Shown one piece after another: positions 1-7,321 of a stretch of 11,026 nt of DNA. Location of the stretch: assembly GCA_028098005.1 (NCBI GenBank), contig JAOHFM010000052.1, positions 1-11,026 of the forward strand. The letters run 5' to 3'. The position numbers and the translations under genes were made by a program. Numbering within the stretch: position 1 is the first letter of the stretch; every line of letters starts with the position of its first letter. A model generated the notes under the pieces. That model was not told where the DNA came from, searched no databases, and was given only the letters and a program-made list of their open reading frames with translations. Origin of the DNA: Psychrosphaera sp. (GTDB taxonomy: Bacteria; Pseudomonadota; Gammaproteobacteria; Enterobacterales; Alteromonadaceae).

Positions 1-295
1 GCTAGTTGCCGTTGTAATATCAAAATTTAGGTTGTTACGGCCATTTGAACTCGTTTTTAAACTGTTTTTTAACCACGGCGACACCAATTTTGAAATGTTA
101 CTGACTTCCATAAACTGGCTGCTATTAACCATTGCCATGGCCTGCTGCTCTAACTGTGATGTTTTTAACACTCATCAGTAGTTTTGGAGACATCGCAATT
201 GGCGCTAGTTTTACCGCCTGTTCAAACTGGTTTGCACAGCCACTCAGTATTAACGTTAATAATGTTACAGAGACTATATTTATGATTTTTTTCAT
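1..295 (-). CDS. Small lipoprotein of unknown function, partial at the left edge and frameshifted
   Basis: The gene reads leftward from an ATG at 295-293, with a purine-rich stretch (AAAGGATAAAGAAGA) just before it. Residues 1-20 look like a lipoprotein signal peptide: a Lys-Lys start, a hydrophobic core, then the lipobox L-S-G-C with Cys20. The product should be a membrane-anchored lipoprotein. As written, the frame stops at 127-125 after 56 codons. A second frame is open from about 166 to position 1 and carries on sensibly (LEQQAMAMVNSSQFMEVSN). Removing one base from the five-T run at 162-166 joins the two frames. The gene starts 20 bases after the rlmG stop on the same strand, so the two are probably co-transcribed. 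I do not recognise the family. The lipoprotein call is good; the function is unknown. Confidence 0.6.
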
Positions 296-315
296 TTTTC
301 TTCTTTATCCTTTAT

Positions 316-1488
316 TTACGTTTTGTTTTGACACATATAGATTATAAATTTTGAGTTACTCGATACTACTGTAAAGTCGTCAAAAGTGTCTTTTAACATC
401 TTTTGGTAAGGAAGATGTTTATTGGCAACTAACATTAATATACCGTTTTTTTTCAATACCAGAGATGATTGTTTGATCATTTGTTCAGTAATGTGCGTTG
501 TAATTGTATTTTGCTGGTGGAATGGTGGATTACACAATATCAAATCCGCCGAGCTATCAGGTTGTTGCGACAAGCAGTCGTCTTGTACAAAGTCACACTG
601 TCTAAAAAGTTCGCTCGCATTTACTCTTACGTTGTGCTCGACAGACTTTATCGCCATATGCGACTCATCAGCGAAAATCATTTTGAAAACGACGTCCTCA
701 ATATGTTCTTTATTTTGTTTTAAATAGCTAAGACCCAATAAACCATTGCCACATCCCAAATCAATAACAGTGAAGTTGTTTTGTTGGTGAGTTAATTGGG
801 GCAAATGGTCCGCTAAGAATCGCCCACCAATATCAATTTGGTCTTTACTAAAAACATTGGCGAAAGAGCGTAGGACGAGATCTTGTTCAGGCCAATGAGC
901 TTCAAATAAAGGGATTGAAAGGTCCGTTTTACTACTTGTTGTAATGCTTCTATTGTGTGCAAAAATCAAACGGCTCTTTTTCTTTGCTAAACTACTACTA
1001 ACGTCGTCAAAATAGCGTTCAAATAACTTCATCACAGATGAGGTTACCAGTGTTGTTTTGCCTGTTGCAATGATGTCACAGTTGTCTTGGTATTGATTTA
1101 TTGTCTGCAATTGATGCTCTAAATAGGCCAAGTTTTTGGTTAACTTGATAATCACAACTGATGCTTTGGGCGCAGTGTCTAGTGCGTTATTAATTGGCGG
1201 TTTACTTATTGAATTTTGGGTATGGTTATATTCAATTGCCATTTTGCTAACATAAGAATCTACCACACAGCTTACAGGAAAGTTATTTAAGCCTAATGAA
1301 ATTGCACCAAATAAGTCGTCGTAAACTAAAACCTCTGGTGCAGGTAACGCGTGCTGGTAGGTGTTGAGTACGTGTTGAACAACAAGTTCGTCGGAGCTAT
1401 CCCAGGCTTGCAAGGACTTGTCATGTTGATTGGGCGGATAACGATGTAGCTCAAATTGAGTATTAGCAATTGTCCAGCTTGTATTCAT
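316..1488 (-). CDS. rlmG: 23S rRNA (guanine-1835-N2)-methyltransferase RlmG
   Basis: This is a 390-residue cytoplasmic SAM-dependent methyltransferase that modifies G1835 of 23S rRNA to m2G. The length is close to the 378 residues of the E. coli protein. Two halves are visible. The N-terminal half is a degenerate methyltransferase-like domain with the conserved stretch VVIIKLTKNLAYLEHQL. The C-terminal half is catalytic, with the SAM-binding motif D-L-G-C-G-N-G from Asp243 and the N-P-P-F-H-Q-Q motif from Asn320, typical of base N-methyltransferases of the RsmC/RlmG group. I place the start at ATG 1488-1486, giving MNTSWTIANTQFELHRYP, which aligns with the E. coli N-terminus. An AAAGAG sequence lies just upstream. 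A 36-codon upstream extension is open but would run into alkB's leader. The gene is divergent from the AlkB gene, and a lipoprotein gene follows 20 bases downstream. Confidence 0.95.
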   Translation of the reverse strand: MNTSWTIANTQFELHRYPPNQHDKSLQAWDSSDELVVQHVLNTYQHALPAPEVLVYDDLFGAISLGLNNFPVSCVVDSYVSKMAIEYNHTQNSISKPPINNALDTAPKASVVIIKLTKNLAYLEHQLQTINQYQDNCDIIATGKTTLVTSSVMKLFERYFDDVSSSLAKKKSRLIFAHNRSITTSSKTDLSIPLFEAHWPEQDLVLRSFANVFSKDQIDIGGRFLADHLPQLTHQQNNFTVIDLGCGNGLLGLSYLKQNKEHIEDVVFKMIFADESHMAIKSVEHNVRVNASELFRQCDFVQDDCLSQQPDSSADLILCNPPFHQQNTITTHITEQMIKQSSLVLKKNGILMLVANKHLPYQKMLKDTFDDFTVVSSNSKFIIYMCQNKT

Positions 1489-1549
1489 AGCTCGCTCTTT
1501 GATAAATTTGTTCGCGGGTATTGTCCCACCGCTAGGGAGAGATGTAAAT
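1489..1549. promoter_or_regulatory. Divergent intergenic region between rlmG and the AlkB gene
   Basis: These 61 bases must hold start signals for genes leaving in both directions. On the plus strand, AGGGAGA at 1534-1540 is a good ribosome binding site nine bases before the TTG at 1550, and it decides the AlkB start. An imperfect inverted repeat (GCGGG / CCCACCGC, about 1515-1532) lies between the genes. I cannot identify clear -35/-10 boxes or an operator for a known regulator. Confidence 0.35.
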
Positions 1550-2179
1550 TTGCAATCAGATTTATTCAACGAATTAAACGCTACAACTACTGTCACTACA
1601 GCTGAAATACCGGATTTAGTAAAGCCGTGGCTTGAGTATAAATCAGATTTTTTGCAGGAGTTCGAAGCTTCTGAGCTTTATCAAAAGCTTGAGCAACAAC
1701 TAGATTGGCAACAGCCTGAAATTGTCGTTTTTTCCAAACGACATCCTATTCCTCGATTACAGTGCTGGCAATCGGACCCCGGAGTGCAGTATCAATATAG
1801 TGGAAAAGCACTTAATGCAAATGCTTGGCACCCATTACTGGCCAACATAAGAGACAGAATCCACACACAGCAAGGTGTCTATTTTAACTCTGTACTGGTT
1901 AACTTTTATCGAAATGGTGAAGATAAAATGGGCTGGCATTCGGATGATGAACCTGAACTGGGTCCAAACCCTATTGTTGCTAGTTTGTCTTTAGGCGCTT
2001 CACGAACTATGCATTTTAAGGATAGAAAGACGAACCAAACAGCAGCTGTTGAATTAACAACAGGCGCTTTGCTTTTAATGAAAGCAGGTATGCAAAGAGC
2101 GTTCAAACATCAAGTGCCGTCTAGAAAAAGGGTACGGGAGGGCAGGATTAGCCTGACATTTCGTTACATTGTTAGATAG
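1550..2179 (+). CDS. AlkB-family 2-oxoglutarate/Fe(II) dioxygenase
   Basis: A 209-residue protein of the AlkB family, which repairs N-alkylated bases in DNA or RNA by oxidative demethylation with Fe(II), O2 and 2-oxoglutarate. The core is complete. The motif VNFYRNGEDKMGWHSDDE carries the iron ligands His130 and Asp132. The third ligand is His187 in FKHQVP. The RISLTFR motif supplies Arg199 and Arg205, matching the arginines of E. coli AlkB that bind 2-oxoglutarate and substrate. The overall look is closer to the ALKBH2/3-like branch common in marine gammaproteobacteria than to E. coli AlkB itself, so I give no symbol. The start is taken as TTG 1550 (MQSDLFNE) because of the AGGGAGA site before it. 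A TTG at 1499 would extend it by 17 residues with no clear ribosome site. The exact alkylated substrate cannot be read from the sequence. Confidence 0.9.
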   Translation: MQSDLFNELNATTTVTTAEIPDLVKPWLEYKSDFLQEFEASELYQKLEQQLDWQQPEIVVFSKRHPIPRLQCWQSDPGVQYQYSGKALNANAWHPLLANIRDRIHTQQGVYFNSVLVNFYRNGEDKMGWHSDDEPELGPNPIVASLSLGASRTMHFKDRKTNQTAAVELTTGALLLMKAGMQRAFKHQVPSRKRVREGRISLTFRYIVR

Positions 2180-2239
2180 ACTCAGAGGCAAACTTTTGTT
2201 TTACTATTTATTGAGCGTTTTTTCAAAGGAATACAAATA

Positions 2240-2569
2240 ATGACGTCAGGCGTAATTGAACTAAAAATAGTTGAAAAGTTAACAAACACTTTTTTACCAG
2301 AGATTTTAGATGTGGTGAACGAAAGCAGTCAGCACAACGTCCCAGAGGGAAGTGAGTCGCACTTTAAAGTCGTTGTCATCTCAAAAGCATTCAAAGATAA
2401 AAAGTTAATCCAACGCCATAGAGCCATCAACAGCTGTTTAGCCGATGAATTAAAAAATGATATCCACGCATTGGCAATTCATACATTTACACCAAAAGAA
2501 TGGCGAGAAACAACAGACGTACCATTGTCACCTAAATGTCTTGGTGGGAGTAAATTTGACCGCGTTTGA
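2240..2569 (+). CDS. bolA: BolA family protein
   Basis: A 109-residue cytoplasmic protein very like E. coli BolA (105 residues). BolA proteins pair with monothiol glutaredoxins in iron-sulfur cluster handling, and E. coli BolA also acts as a stress-related transcription regulator. The diagnostic stretch is HNVPEGSESHFKVVVIS, followed by RHRAINSCLADEL and HALAIHTFTPKEW, which together form the BolA alpha/beta fold and its helix-turn-helix-like part. The start is ATG 2240 with AAAGGA at 2225-2230, nine bases upstream. It follows the AlkB gene by 60 bases and may have its own promoter there, although I see no strong -35/-10 pair. In vibrios, as I recall, bolA lies beside nqrA; here the TRAP genes and fabV lie between them. 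Confidence 0.93.
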   Translation: MTSGVIELKIVEKLTNTFLPEILDVVNESSQHNVPEGSESHFKVVVISKAFKDKKLIQRHRAINSCLADELKNDIHALAIHTFTPKEWRETTDVPLSPKCLGGSKFDRV

Positions 2570-2601
2570 TTACATCACGTGTAACTAAACAGTTAACTCA
2601 G

Positions 2602-2633
2602 TTGTTAAATAATTAAATTTCAACGAATATAAT
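2602..2633 (+). promoter_or_regulatory. Possible promoter of the TRAP transporter operon
   Basis: In the 108-base gap between bolA and dctQ there is a perfect -10 box, TATAAT, at 2628-2633. The best -35-like sequence is TTGTTA at 2602-2607, but the 20-base spacing is longer than usual, so the -35 half is uncertain. Transcription from here would leave a leader of about 40 bases before the GTG of dctQ. No clear terminator for bolA is visible in the gap. Confidence 0.4.
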
Positions 2634-2677
2634 TCTATAAAAGCACGTTACCAATAATAAAAATAAGAGGTAAGTTT

Positions 2678-3196
2678 GTGGTATTTATTGAAAATGTATC
2701 TGAACAAATAGGTAAAGCGGTAAGTTGGTTAACCCTGCTAATGGTTATTTTAATGACATTGGTGGTAACGCTAAGGTACGGCTTTAATCTAGGTTGGATT
2801 GCGCTACAAGAAAGCATCATCTATCTACACGCTGCTACATTAATGCTCGGTATGTCTTATGTATTAAAACACGACAAACATGTACGAGTGGACATATTTT
2901 ATAATGGGTTTACACCAAAAAAACGAGCCATCATCAATTTGGCGGGGCATTTGCTGCTACTGATTCCAACGTGTTTATTCATTATCTTCATTAGCCTTGA
3001 TTATGTATCTCAGTCTTGGCAGTTTATGGAAGGCTCGCAAGAGGCTGGTGGCGTTCCTTTTGTATATTTATTAAAAACATTAATCATCATCATGCCAATT
3101 CTTTTAGTAATTCAAGCAATATCAGACAGTATCGTAAGCATCAATCAAATAAAGGCTAACGATCAAACGCAAAATACAACCAACGGAGTAAGCTAA
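2678..3196 (+). CDS. dctQ: TRAP transporter small permease (DctQ/FcbT2/TakQ type)
   Basis: A 172-residue inner-membrane protein with about four hydrophobic segments (roughly residues 14-36, 43-63, 86-108 and 128-150), the normal layout of a TRAP small subunit. The family signature H-V-R-V-D-I-F-Y is at residues 68-75, after the second segment. Together with the large permease it forms the secondary transporter that takes substrate from the binding protein. The start is GTG 2678, supported by AGAGG ending at 2670. The gene is followed after one base by dctM, so the two are certainly co-transcribed and probably translationally coupled. The pairing with a large DctM and the type of DctP downstream points to the 2-oxo acid/mannitol/chloroaromatic branch rather than the C4-dicarboxylate branch. 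Confidence 0.92.
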   Translation: MVFIENVSEQIGKAVSWLTLLMVILMTLVVTLRYGFNLGWIALQESIIYLHAATLMLGMSYVLKHDKHVRVDIFYNGFTPKKRAIINLAGHLLLLIPTCLFIIFISLDYVSQSWQFMEGSQEAGGVPFVYLLKTLIIIMPILLVIQAISDSIVSINQIKANDQTQNTTNGVS

Positions 3197-3197
3197 C

Positions 3198-4562
3198 ATG
3201 GAGTGGATGGCTATTTTGATGTTTGTCACCATTTGTTTGGTATTACTAATGGGGTATCCAGTGGCGTTTAGCCTTGCCGGGACTGCTCTCATTTTTGCCG
3301 GTATAGGCTCATTGATGGGAGGTTTTGATACCTCACTTTTAATGGCGTTACCCAGCCGTATATATGGTGTAATGACAAATCAAACTTTATTGGCTGTGCC
3401 GTTATTTGTTTTTATGGGCGTGATGTTAGAAAAGTCCAAAATTGCAGAAGACTTATTAACGAGCATGACTCAAGTGTTTGGACGTTTACCAGCAGGCTTA
3501 GGAATTGCGGTTACTCTAGTTGGGGCACTCATGGCGGCAAGTACCGGTATTGTAGGTGCGACCGTTGTCACAATGGGGTTATTAGCTTTACCCTGTATGC
3601 AAAAAAATGGTTATAACAACAGTTATTCAACGGGCGTAATCGCGGCAACGGGCACACTAGGCCAAATTATACCGCCCTCAATTGCACTCGTTTTGTTAGG
3701 TGACGTGTTATCAAGTGCTTACCAACAATCCCAATTATCCCAAGGGATTTTCTCACCTGAAACTATTTCAGTGGGTGACTTGTTCGCCGGCGCTTTAATT
3801 CCAGGGCTTATCTTAGTAGCTATGTATTTGCTTTACTCATTATTGGTTGGTTTATTTAAACCTGAGTGGACGCCGCCAGCTGATAAAAGCAACCCGTTAA
3901 GCATTCGCGCTTTGATTTCTAGTTTAGTACCACCTCTCGCTCTAATGGTAGTTGTATTAGGATCCATTCTTTTTGGAATCGCAACACCAACAGAAGCTGC
4001 TGGAATAGGTGCATTTGGTGCCATCATCATTGCTATCCAGAAAAAACAGTTAAACTTAAATACACTCAAAACAGTAATGGAATCCACATTAACCGTTACT
4101 TCTATGGTATTTCTCATCCTGATTGGCGCGTCAATTTTTTCACTAGTATTTAGAGGCTTTGGTGGCGAGGAGCTTGTTCACTCGCTATTTACCGACATGC
4201 CTGGTGGAAAGTTCGGGGCAATTCTAACCGTCATGTTAGTTATTTTTGTTCTTGGTTTTATTTTAGATTTTATCGAAATTACATTTGTGGTCGTACCTTT
4301 AGTGGCGCCTGTTTTGTTTATGATGGGCGTAGACCCTATTTGGTTAGGCATAATGATAGCAATAAATCTGCAAACCTCGTTTTTAACGCCTCCATTTGGT
4401 TTTGCTTTGTTTTATCTTAGAGGCGTGACGCCAAAGTCCATACCCACCAATAAAATATATAAAGGGGTGATCCCGTTTATTTTAATGCAACTTGCATTGT
4501 TGGTTGTTTTGGTAATTTGGCCTGAGCTCGCCACTGCATTGCCAGAGTATATATACGGCTAA
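3198..4562 (+). CDS. dctM: TRAP transporter large permease (DctM/FcbT3/TakM type)
   Basis: A 454-residue, strongly hydrophobic inner-membrane protein with about a dozen membrane segments. It is the ion-coupled transport subunit of the TRAP system, normally driven by sodium. Conserved family stretches are present in order: the motif A-S-T-G-I-V-G-A-T-V-V near residues 114-124, GTLGQIIPPS near 152-161, TPTEAAGIGAFGA in the middle, and NLQTSFLTPPFGFALFYLRG from Asn390. The length is a little above the usual 425-440, as in the FcbT3 branch. The ATG at 3198 comes one base after the dctQ stop, with GGAG just upstream inside dctQ. The gene for the binding protein follows 22 bases after the stop. The frame is intact. 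Confidence 0.94.
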   Translation: MEWMAILMFVTICLVLLMGYPVAFSLAGTALIFAGIGSLMGGFDTSLLMALPSRIYGVMTNQTLLAVPLFVFMGVMLEKSKIAEDLLTSMTQVFGRLPAGLGIAVTLVGALMAASTGIVGATVVTMGLLALPCMQKNGYNNSYSTGVIAATGTLGQIIPPSIALVLLGDVLSSAYQQSQLSQGIFSPETISVGDLFAGALIPGLILVAMYLLYSLLVGLFKPEWTPPADKSNPLSIRALISSLVPPLALMVVVLGSILFGIATPTEAAGIGAFGAIIIAIQKKQLNLNTLKTVMESTLTVTSMVFLILIGASIFSLVFRGFGGEELVHSLFTDMPGGKFGAILTVMLVIFVLGFILDFIEITFVVVPLVAPVLFMMGVDPIWLGIMIAINLQTSFLTPPFGFALFYLRGVTPKSIPTNKIYKGVIPFILMQLALLVVLVIWPELATALPEYIYG

Positions 4563-4584
4563 ATTACTTTTAAAAGGAATGTGA

Positions 4585-5681
4585 ATGAAAAAGTTAGTTA
4601 AATTATTGTCGCTAGCAACCATTATCTCTGTGTGGTTAATGGGCTGTGGCGGTAATGAAGCCCAGAGCACAAATACGACAGCGGAAGTTAAAAATTGAAT
4701 TGGAAGTTAGTCACAAGCTGGCCTAAAAACTTTCCAGGCCTAGGCACAGCTCCGGAAAACTTCGCAAAACTCGTGAACGAAATGAGTGGCGGTCGACTAA
4801 CCATTAAGGTGTATGGCGCTGGTGAAATTGTACCTGGCTTTCAAGTGTTTGATGCTGTGTCTCAAGGAACTGCTGAGATGGGGCATGCGGCTTCTTATTA
4901 TTGGAAAGGTAAAATGCCAGCCGCTCCTATTTTTACAGCTACACCATTTGGTTTAAACGCCCAAGAAACGAATGGGTGGCTTCATTATGGTGGTGGATTA
5001 GAGCTTTGGCGCGAATTATATGAACCATTTGGCGTGATCCCATTTGCTGGTGGTAATACGGGCGTGCAATCTGCAGGCTGGTTTAAAAGAGAAATTAATA
5101 AGGTAGACGATCTTAAAGGCTTAAAAATGCGCATTCCTGGCTTAGGTGGTGAAGTATTACAAAAGCTTGGTGGTGTGCCAGTGGCACTGACAGGCGGTGA
5201 GATCTTTACATCTTTGCAATCTGGCGCAATTGACGCAACTGAATGGGTTGGTCCATATAATGATCTTGCGTTTGGTTTCCATAAAGTTGCTGAGCATTAT
5301 TATGTAGCTGGTTGGCATGAGCCTGGCGCGATGCTTGAGTTTACTGTAAATCAAAAAGCATTTAATGCGTTACCAAAAGATCTTCAAGCTATCGTTGAAG
5401 TGGCTACTCGAGCGGTGAATCAAGACATGTTGGATGAATATACCGTTAGGAATAACGCTGCTTTAGAGCAGCTTCAAAACAAACATAACGTTGCACTTAA
5501 AACATTCCCAAGGGACGTTATGTTAGCGCTCAAAAATGCCAGTAAAGAGGTTATCGAAGAGCAAAAAGCTAAAGATCCAACATTTAATAAGATCATGAAT
5601 TCGTATCAAGCGTTCCAAAAACAAGTGACTCAATATCATAACTTGTCGGAACTAGAGTATTACAACAATAGAAACCAATAA
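4585..5681 (+). CDS. dctP: TRAP transporter substrate-binding protein (DctP/FcbT1/TakP type), lipoprotein signal, frameshifted near the N-terminus
   Basis: The extracytoplasmic binding protein that captures the carboxylate for the two permeases. The ATG at 4585 has AAAAGGA upstream and encodes a lipoprotein signal ending in L-M-G-C (Cys21), so the protein would be lipid-anchored. This frame stops at 4696-4698. The mature domain continues in another frame from about 4698 (NWKLVTSWPKNFPGLG) to 5681. One extra A in the five-A run at 4690-4694 restores a single 365-residue protein; removing one copy of the AATTG doublet would also work. In corrected numbering, Gln162, Arg183 (RIPGLGG) and Glu220-Trp221 (DATEWVGPYND) match residues I recall as the Na+ and pyruvate ligands of Rhodobacter TakP. 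This suggests a 2-oxo acid or lactate-like substrate; the substrate is inferred. Confidence 0.88.
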
Positions 5682-5722
5682 TACTGGCTAGTCAGATCTG
5701 TTAAACGCAAAAAGACAGGTAC

Positions 5723-5734
5723 ACTGGCGCCAGT
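5723..5734. repeat. Twelve-base perfect palindrome between dctP and fabV
   Basis: ACTGGCGCCAGT is its own reverse complement and is followed by TTTT. It may be a weak terminator for the TRAP operon (four-pair stem, GCGC loop) or a binding site for a dimeric regulator. Nothing in the sequence decides between them. Confidence 0.4.
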
Positions 5735-5745
5735 TTTGATATCAG

Positions 5746-5770
5746 GCCAAAATGACAAAGGTGTTTTGGC
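5746..5770 (+). terminator. Possible weak terminator or regulatory hairpin before fabV
   Basis: GCCAAAA at 5746-5752 and TTTTGGC at 5764-5770 are perfect inverted repeats around an 11-base loop, followed by the T-rich TACTTTTATTT. This could end the TRAP transcript. The loop also contains ATGACA (5752-5757), which with TTTTAT at 5774-5779 (16-base spacing) could be the fabV promoter, so the hairpin may overlap the -35 region. The base pairing is seen; both roles are inferred. Confidence 0.35.
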
Positions 5771-5800
5771 TACTTTTATTTAGGTTAAGGAAATTCATAT

Positions 5801-6992
5801 ATGGTTATCAAGCCAAAAATTCGTGGCTTCATTTGTACGAATGCACATCCAGTAGGTTGCGCAGAAAGTGTTAATCGTCAAATCCAGTATGTAAAACAAC
5901 AAGACTTTGGTACTAACGGACCAAAAAATGTATTAATTATAGGCGCGTCAACCGGCTACGGCTTAGCGTCTCGTATTGTTTCTACATTTGGATATAACGC
6001 CAATACGTTAGGTGTGTTTTTTTGAGAAGCCAGGAACAGAAAAGAAAACTGGCTCAGCGGGTTGGTACAATACAGCCGCATTTCAAGAGGCTGCAGAAGC
6101 TAAAGGGGTTTACTCTAAAAGCATTAATGGTGATGCGTTTTCTCATGAAATTAAAGCCAAAGCCATTGAAACGATTAAAGCGGATATGGGCAAAATTGAC
6201 CTAGTTATTTATAGCTTAGCGTCACCGCGTCGCACCGATCCTGACTCAGGTGAAACCTACTCTTCAACGTTAAAGCCAATTGGAAATGACGTAACCACTA
6301 AAAACCTAAATACATCTAAGCGTATTATCGATGAAGTGTCGGTTGAAGCTGCTAACCAAGATGAAATCGATAATACGATCAAAGTAATGGGCGGCGAAGA
6401 TTGGGAACTGTGGATAAAGGCTTTAAAAGAAGCTGATGTATTAGCGGCTGACTTTAAAACCACTGCCTATACATATATTGGTAAAAAATTAACCTGGCCT
6501 ATTTATGGGCACGCAACTATTGGTAAAGCAAAAGAAGACTTAGACAGAGCTTCAGCAGCAATAAATAGCGCTACCGCTAATATAAACGGTAAAGCGTATG
6601 TTTCTTCTTTAAATGCGGTAGTCACTCAAGCAAGCTCTGCAATACCAATTATGCCTTTATATATTTCCGCTTTATTTAAAGTAATGAAAGAAGATGGAAC
6701 CTATGAAGGTGTGATTCAACAAATTTCAGGTTTGTTTAAAGAAAACCTAATGTCGGATACACCACGCTTAGACGACGGCGGTCATTTGTTCCAAAACTAC
6801 AAAGAACTAGAAGACGATGTTCAGGCCAGAGTACAAACTATTTGGGATACGGTTGATACAGACTCAATTGATGAGTTAACAGATTATGTTGGTTATCATC
6901 AAGAATTCTTAAACTTGTTTGGCTTTGGTTATGACAGCGTTGATTATGAAAACGAAGTGAATCCAGACGTAAATGTTAACGGCCTAGTTTAA
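5801..6992 (+). CDS. fabV: Trans-2-enoyl-ACP/CoA reductase FabV, interrupted by a one-base frameshift
   Basis: FabV is a cytoplasmic NADH-dependent enoyl-ACP reductase for the last step of each fatty acid elongation round; it is the triclosan-resistant counterpart of FabI. The ATG at 5801 has AAGGAA eight bases upstream. The reading frame stops at a TGA at 6023-6025, right after a seven-T run (6017-6023). With six Ts the protein continues as [14 protein letters not shown] and ends at 6992, giving 396 residues, the normal FabV size. The NADH-binding motif [11 protein letters not shown] is before the break. After it, Tyr235 and Lys244 form the FabV catalytic pair Y-x8-K ([10 protein letters not shown]), with numbering identical to that of Yersinia FabV. 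Everything except the single base looks functional, so a sequencing error is the simplest view. A terminator follows the gene. Confidence 0.92.
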
Positions 6993-7041
6993 CTTAACTA
7001 GCTGAAAATAAAGGTGTGTATAAACTTTGTACACTAAAGGG

Positions 7042-7073
7042 AGCCGGTTGCTTAAAATTGCACTGGCTTTTTT
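7042..7073 (+). terminator. Rho-independent terminator of fabV
   Basis: AGCCGGTTGC (7042-7051) pairs with GCACTGGCT (7060-7068), with one G-T pair and one bulged T, around an eight-base AT loop, and is followed by a run of Ts to 7073. It lies 50 bases after the fabV stop and separates fabV from the nqr operon. Confidence 0.75.
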
Positions 7074-7196
7074 CATTTTTACGACTATGCATCAATCTTT
7101 CTTTACAGTTCTTTAATTTTTATTCGAATAATGAGCGCCTTGCGACTAAAATAAGTCCAAATTGGAATGGTCAAAATATTGAGATTAATGCTACAA

Positions 7197-7226
7197 TTGT
7201 CGGCTGTACCGAAACTAAACTATATT
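7197..7226 (+). promoter_or_regulatory. Candidate sigma-70 promoter of the nqr operon
   Basis: The 329 bases between fabV and nqrA hold no gene: first the fabV terminator, then an AT-rich leader. The best promoter match is TTGTCG (7197-7202), 18 bases, then TATATT (7221-7226), giving a leader of roughly 90 bases to nqrA. No strong Shine-Dalgarno sequence stands before nqrA, which is unusual for a highly expressed operon. I see no recognisable regulator site. Confidence 0.4.
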
Positions 7227-7321
7227 CAGGTCTTGGTACTTACATAATTTTATAAATATGCGATTTAATCGGGTATTTGAAAGAATTCCATTTCTTCCAA
7301 CTTAAACTAGTGCATATGCGT

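Noticed and set aside
132..347. A 71-codon open frame on the plus strand
   Set aside because: It lies opposite the lipoprotein gene, whose minus-strand reading has a ribosome site, a signal peptide and a lipobox; the plus-strand frame has no similarity I can recognise.
1489..1596. A 36-residue N-terminal extension of RlmG
   Set aside because: It would overlap the AlkB gene's leader and start, and the family N-terminus begins at the ATG at 1488.
5723..5734. FadR-type operator upstream of fabV
   Set aside because: The half-sites CTGG/CCAG resemble the FadR consensus, but the two halves are separated by two bases, whereas the FadR consensus as I recall it has a longer gap.
7016..7255. A 79-codon open frame between fabV and nqrA
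   Set aside because: It runs through the fabV terminator hairpin and the likely nqr promoter, and has no good ribosome site or family signature.
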